From NCBI GenBank assembly GCA_046536535.1, contig JAWDMO010000013.1, forward strand, positions 1-24,039: DNA of 24,039 nucleotides, read 5' to 3'. The notes beneath the pieces were generated by a model. That model was given only the letters and a program-made list of their open reading frames with translations, searched no databases and was not told the DNA's origin. Position numbers and translations under genes: made by a program. Below, in pieces: positions 22,281 through 24,039 of this stretch. How positions within the stretch are numbered: the first letter of the stretch is position 1; each line of letters opens with the position of its first letter. Source of the stretch: Conexivisphaera sp046536535. Lineage in GTDB: Archaea > Thermoproteota > Nitrososphaeria > Conexivisphaerales > Conexivisphaeraceae.

Positions 22281-22892
22281 CGCTTTCCGCGGGACCCGCG
22301 GAGGGCGGGGCCGTATCCGGCGATATCGCACTCGGGCTATACGCGCCGCGAGCTCCGCCACGAGGTCCGGCACCTGCTCCGGCGCTATCACATCCTCGTG
22401 GCCAGGCCTCTCGACGCTGGATAGATAGATGCCGTACTCCTCGAAGTCGTCGCCTACCCTGTCGCCGAACGGCGATATTACCATGTACTCGTCGAGCGAC
22501 CTGAATATCCTCGAGAGCGCGCCATCTATGAGCTTCACCTCATCGCACGCCGGGGGGATCGCGCTGTATGCGATGCCGTTGACCGACGCGATGGGCAGCG
22601 ACCTCCCGAGTGCCCCCATGATGCCGCGTTCCACTTCAGCGAGCTCCGCCGCGAGGCCCTGTGGGGAACTCCCTGGCGGGTTGATCGCAATGATCTCGAC
22701 GCCCAACCTTCCCAAGGAGCGCCCTAGCCCGCTGAATGTCCTCCTCCAGGCCTCCTCCGGTGTCCTGGGCGGCAGAAAGCGCGTCACGCCCCTGGGCGAG
22801 TAGTTGAAGAGCTCCATGAGGAACCTCGGCGAACATCTCGCCATGGACGTGTATCCCAGGCCCGGGATGGATATCACAGCGCCCCTCCTCAT
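22278..22892 (-). CDS. unrecognised 204-aa protein coupled to thioredoxin
   Basis: I do not recognise this protein. It has 204 residues, is predicted soluble and has a very basic, proline-rich tail (RYRRIRPRPPRVPRKA). The N-terminus is a hydrophobic strand followed by glycines (AVISIPGLGYTSM). Further strands, LGVEIIAINPPGSSP and LPIASVNGIAYSAIP, alternate with helices, so an alpha/beta fold is likely. A DEYMVISPFGDRVGDDFEEYGIYL segment contains several acidic residues. Its two cysteines are not in a CxxC. The ATG at 22892 overlaps the thioredoxin stop (ATGA), so the two are translationally coupled. A redox-linked or membrane- or RNA-contacting role could be imagined from context and the basic tail, but nothing supports a specific function. 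Confidence 0.7.
   Translation of the reverse strand: MRRGAVISIPGLGYTSMARCSPRFLMELFNYSPRGVTRFLPPRTPEEAWRRTFSGLGRSLGRLGVEIIAINPPGSSPQGLAAELAEVERGIMGALGRSLPIASVNGIAYSAIPPACDEVKLIDGALSRIFRSLDEYMVISPFGDRVGDDFEEYGIYLSSVERPGHEDVIAPEQVPDLVAELAARIARVRYRRIRPRPPRVPRKA
22286..22302. promoter_or_regulatory. perfect palindrome upstream of MFS promoter
   Basis: CCGCGGGACCCGCGG with one further pairing base on each side (8-bp arms around a central A). It sits immediately upstream of the MFS TATA-like element and within the last codons of the preceding gene. It could be an operator or a hairpin after the trx unit; chance in GC-rich coding DNA is also possible. Confidence 0.3.
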
Positions 22893-23224
22893 TCACCGGT
22901 CACCAGTTCGTCCAGCATCGACTTCAGGGCCCTCCAGTCCGGGACACCGGGCACCCTGTGGACCAGCTTCCCGTTCCTCCACGCGAGGAGCGTCGGGAGC
23001 CCGTAGATCTCCAGCCTCTCCTGGAACTCCGGGTACGCCTGCACGTTGAGCCTGGCGAACGCCACCTCGGGATACTTGGGCGCCAGATCCCTGAGCATCG
23101 CCCCCAGTATATGGCACGGCGCACACCACGGGGCCCAGCAGTCGAGCACCACGTAGTTCCGGTTCCTGACGAGGTCGCCGAGGCCGTCCGGATCCACACA
23201 TGCGACCGCGCTCTGCGCCGACAT
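22889..23224 (-). CDS. trxA: thioredoxin
   Basis: Cytosolic disulfide reductase, 111 residues, the normal thioredoxin length from ATG 23224 (MSAQSAVAC). The active site is WCAPC (Cys34 and Cys37), with Ala where WCGPC is commonest. The cis-proline is in YGLPTLLAWRNGK, followed by the usual GVP turn and a C-terminal helix. Asp28 lies in the buried position before the active-site helix. There are also Cys9 and Cys29, which could take part in extra disulfides. A CTTTATAC element about 29 nt upstream supports this start; the frame stays open to 23314 but that stretch is beyond the promoter. First gene of a pair with the unrecognised 204-aa protein. Confidence 0.93.
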   Translation of the reverse strand: MSAQSAVACVDPDGLGDLVRNRNYVVLDCWAPWCAPCHILGAMLRDLAPKYPEVAFARLNVQAYPEFQERLEIYGLPTLLAWRNGKLVHRVPGVPDWRALKSMLDELVTGE

Positions 23225-23633
23225 TGAAGTCCAGCCCGCGCGCCCGCCCGGTATAAAGCGTTCCCAAAGTTCCATGCCCGGGTATGCGGATGACGCCTCG
23301 GGGCCGGGCGTCACCGCGGGGATCTCGCCGCTTCCGGCCTCCTACCATCCCTGAAGTATGTGGAGTTCCGAGGTCTCAAGGGTTACGCCCCCTCATGCGC
23401 ACCGCCCGGTTGTGGCCTACGATGCGCGATGGCGACCTCGCTGCGTCCGCCGGTCGCATTCCTCAATATGTTCAGCGCGCCGGGCGGAACCGCCGACGGC
23501 GGCCCACGCGCACGTCCCGGGCCACGAGATCCGTGCGCTATTTCCAGCGAGCTGCTCACAATTAAGGCGAGGCCCTGGCGAGCGGGCTTCGATGCGCGCC
23601 CAACAATTGGTTCCATGGGGCCGATGGACATAA
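23225..23633. other. 409-nt intergenic region, no gene recognised
   Basis: Between the ribose-1,5-bisphosphate isomerase stop and thioredoxin. It contains the thioredoxin TATA element near 23251-23258. Several short frames are open on both strands, but their products are low-complexity and no start has a clear SD. Minor AT-rich spots occur at 23462-23471 and near 23560 (acaattaag). I looked for tRNA T-loops, RNase P and SRP RNA motifs by eye and found none. Confidence 0.4.
23251..23258 (-). promoter_or_regulatory. TATA box of thioredoxin gene
   Basis: CTTTATAC on the minus strand about 29 nt before ATG 23224, predicting a leaderless or near-leaderless message. Confidence 0.55.
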
Positions 23634-24039
23634 CTACGTGTCTGACGCTCTCCCCATCTCTTCGGGGTGGAGTTTGCCTTCGTCGACGCCGGCGCCCCAG
23701 ACCCTGACGCCGTACTCCTCGAGCAATATCAGCGGCGCCGCGTACGGCGACATCACGCCCCTCTCAGTTATTATTGCGTCGATGTACTCGGCGGGCGTCA
23801 CGTCGAACGCCGGGTTCATCACCTCGATCCTGGGATGATCTGCCACCCAGCCCTTCCCCGCCACTTCCGCTGGATCCCTGAACTCTATGGGCACCAGTTC
23901 ACCCACGATCGTCTTCGGGCTGAACTTGTATGTCTCGGCCGCCACGTAGAAGTTCACCCTGGCCTCCTTCGCGGCGAGCGCCACCACGGATGTGCCGATC
24001 TTGTTAACGACCGCCCCGTTAGCGGCGACCGCGTCTGCG
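23634..24039 (-). CDS. ribose-1,5-bisphosphate isomerase (eIF2B-alpha-like), N-terminus outside window
   Basis: Isomerises ribose 1,5-bisphosphate to ribulose 1,5-bisphosphate in the archaeal AMP/NMP breakdown pathway that feeds type III RubisCO. Only the C-terminal 134 or so residues are here, from ADAVAANGAVVNKIGTS to the stop at 23634. Diagnostic segments are NGAVVNKIGTS, AAETYKFSPKT, IEFRDPAEV, EVMNPAFDVTPAEYID and IITERGVMSPYAA. These fit the Thermococcus enzyme as I remember it better than MtnA or eIF2B regulatory subunits. The family is about 320 residues, so over half is missing. After the usual end (LLEEYGV) there are about 24 extra residues. It is upstream of trx on the same strand but 409 nt away. 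Confidence 0.88.
   Translation of the reverse strand, partial: ADAVAANGAVVNKIGTSVVALAAKEARVNFYVAAETYKFSPKTIVGELVPIEFRDPAEVAGKGWVADHPRIEVMNPAFDVTPAEYIDAIITERGVMSPYAAPLILLEEYGVRVWGAGVDEGKLHPEEMGRASDT

Noticed and set aside
23284..23707. Short plus-strand frames in the gap before ribose-1,5-bisphosphate isomerase
   Set aside because: Arg/Pro/Ala-rich products, several overlapping frames open at once, no SD or promoter in register, and part of the stretch is antisense to the isomerase.
1..24039. tRNA, rRNA, CRISPR, transposase or integrase, attachment sites
   Set aside because: Gaps were scanned by eye on both strands; no T-loop consensus, regular repeat-spacer pattern, mobile-element gene or terminal inverted repeat was seen.

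Overview
The window is from a high-GC archaeon (above 60% GC by eye). The evidence is a thermosome, archaeal TATA boxes, PurP in place of bacterial PurH-type chemistry, a ribose-1,5-bisphosphate isomerase, an STT3/AglB oligosaccharyltransferase and a GfcR-type regulator. CarB carries a crenarchaeal-like N-terminal signature (IKIAEAAEFDYSG) and GMP synthetase is a single fused chain. Both point to the TACK/Thermoproteota side, possibly a thermophilic Conexivisphaera-like lineage; that placement is inference. First genes of operons often have a TATA box about 25-30 nt before a start codon (leaderless transcripts). Internal genes overlap or carry Shine-Dalgarno motifs. GTG and TTG starts are common.

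Layout. 1-1498 (-): thermosome subunit, cut by the left edge. 1582-4325 (-): tldD-pmbA metalloprotease pair. 4610-7135 (-): large secreted, membrane-anchored, sequon-rich surface protein. 7263-7703 (+): unrecognised protein. 7797-10054 (+): GfcR-like PRPP-sensing regulator coupled to guaA. 10162-14440 (-): carA-carB, convergent with guaA. 14528-15202 (+): ACT-domain protein divergent from carA, with overlapping TATA elements. 15290-18401 (+): tightly packed operon of two purP paralogues, a type I phosphoribosyltransferase and a three-TM protein. 18427-20595 (-): STT3. 20822-22252 (-): 14-TM MFS exporter. 22278-23224 (-): thioredoxin coupled to an unrecognised 204-aa protein. 23634-24039 (-): C-terminal part of ribose-1,5-bisphosphate isomerase, cut by the right edge.

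The centre (about 7.8-18 kb) is a nucleotide-biosynthesis island. GMP synthetase and PurP serve purines, carbamoyl phosphate synthetase serves pyrimidines and arginine, and PRPP- or ligand-sensing regulators are embedded in the same transcription units. Ribose-1,5-bisphosphate isomerase, at the far right, belongs to nucleoside monophosphate breakdown.

Most notable observations: (1) the small three-TM protein at the end of the purP operon, tail-to-tail with STT3, resembles the membrane domain of eukaryotic OSTC/DC2 and Ost3/6 and may be an archaeal oligosaccharyltransferase accessory subunit; (2) the two purP paralogues are diverged overall but share blocks of perfect nucleotide identity (24, 38, 54 and 63 nt), which suggests gene conversion; (3) each PurP deviates at a different conserved motif, consistent with specialisation or a mixed oligomer; (4) carAB and the ACT-domain gene seem to share one TATA region.
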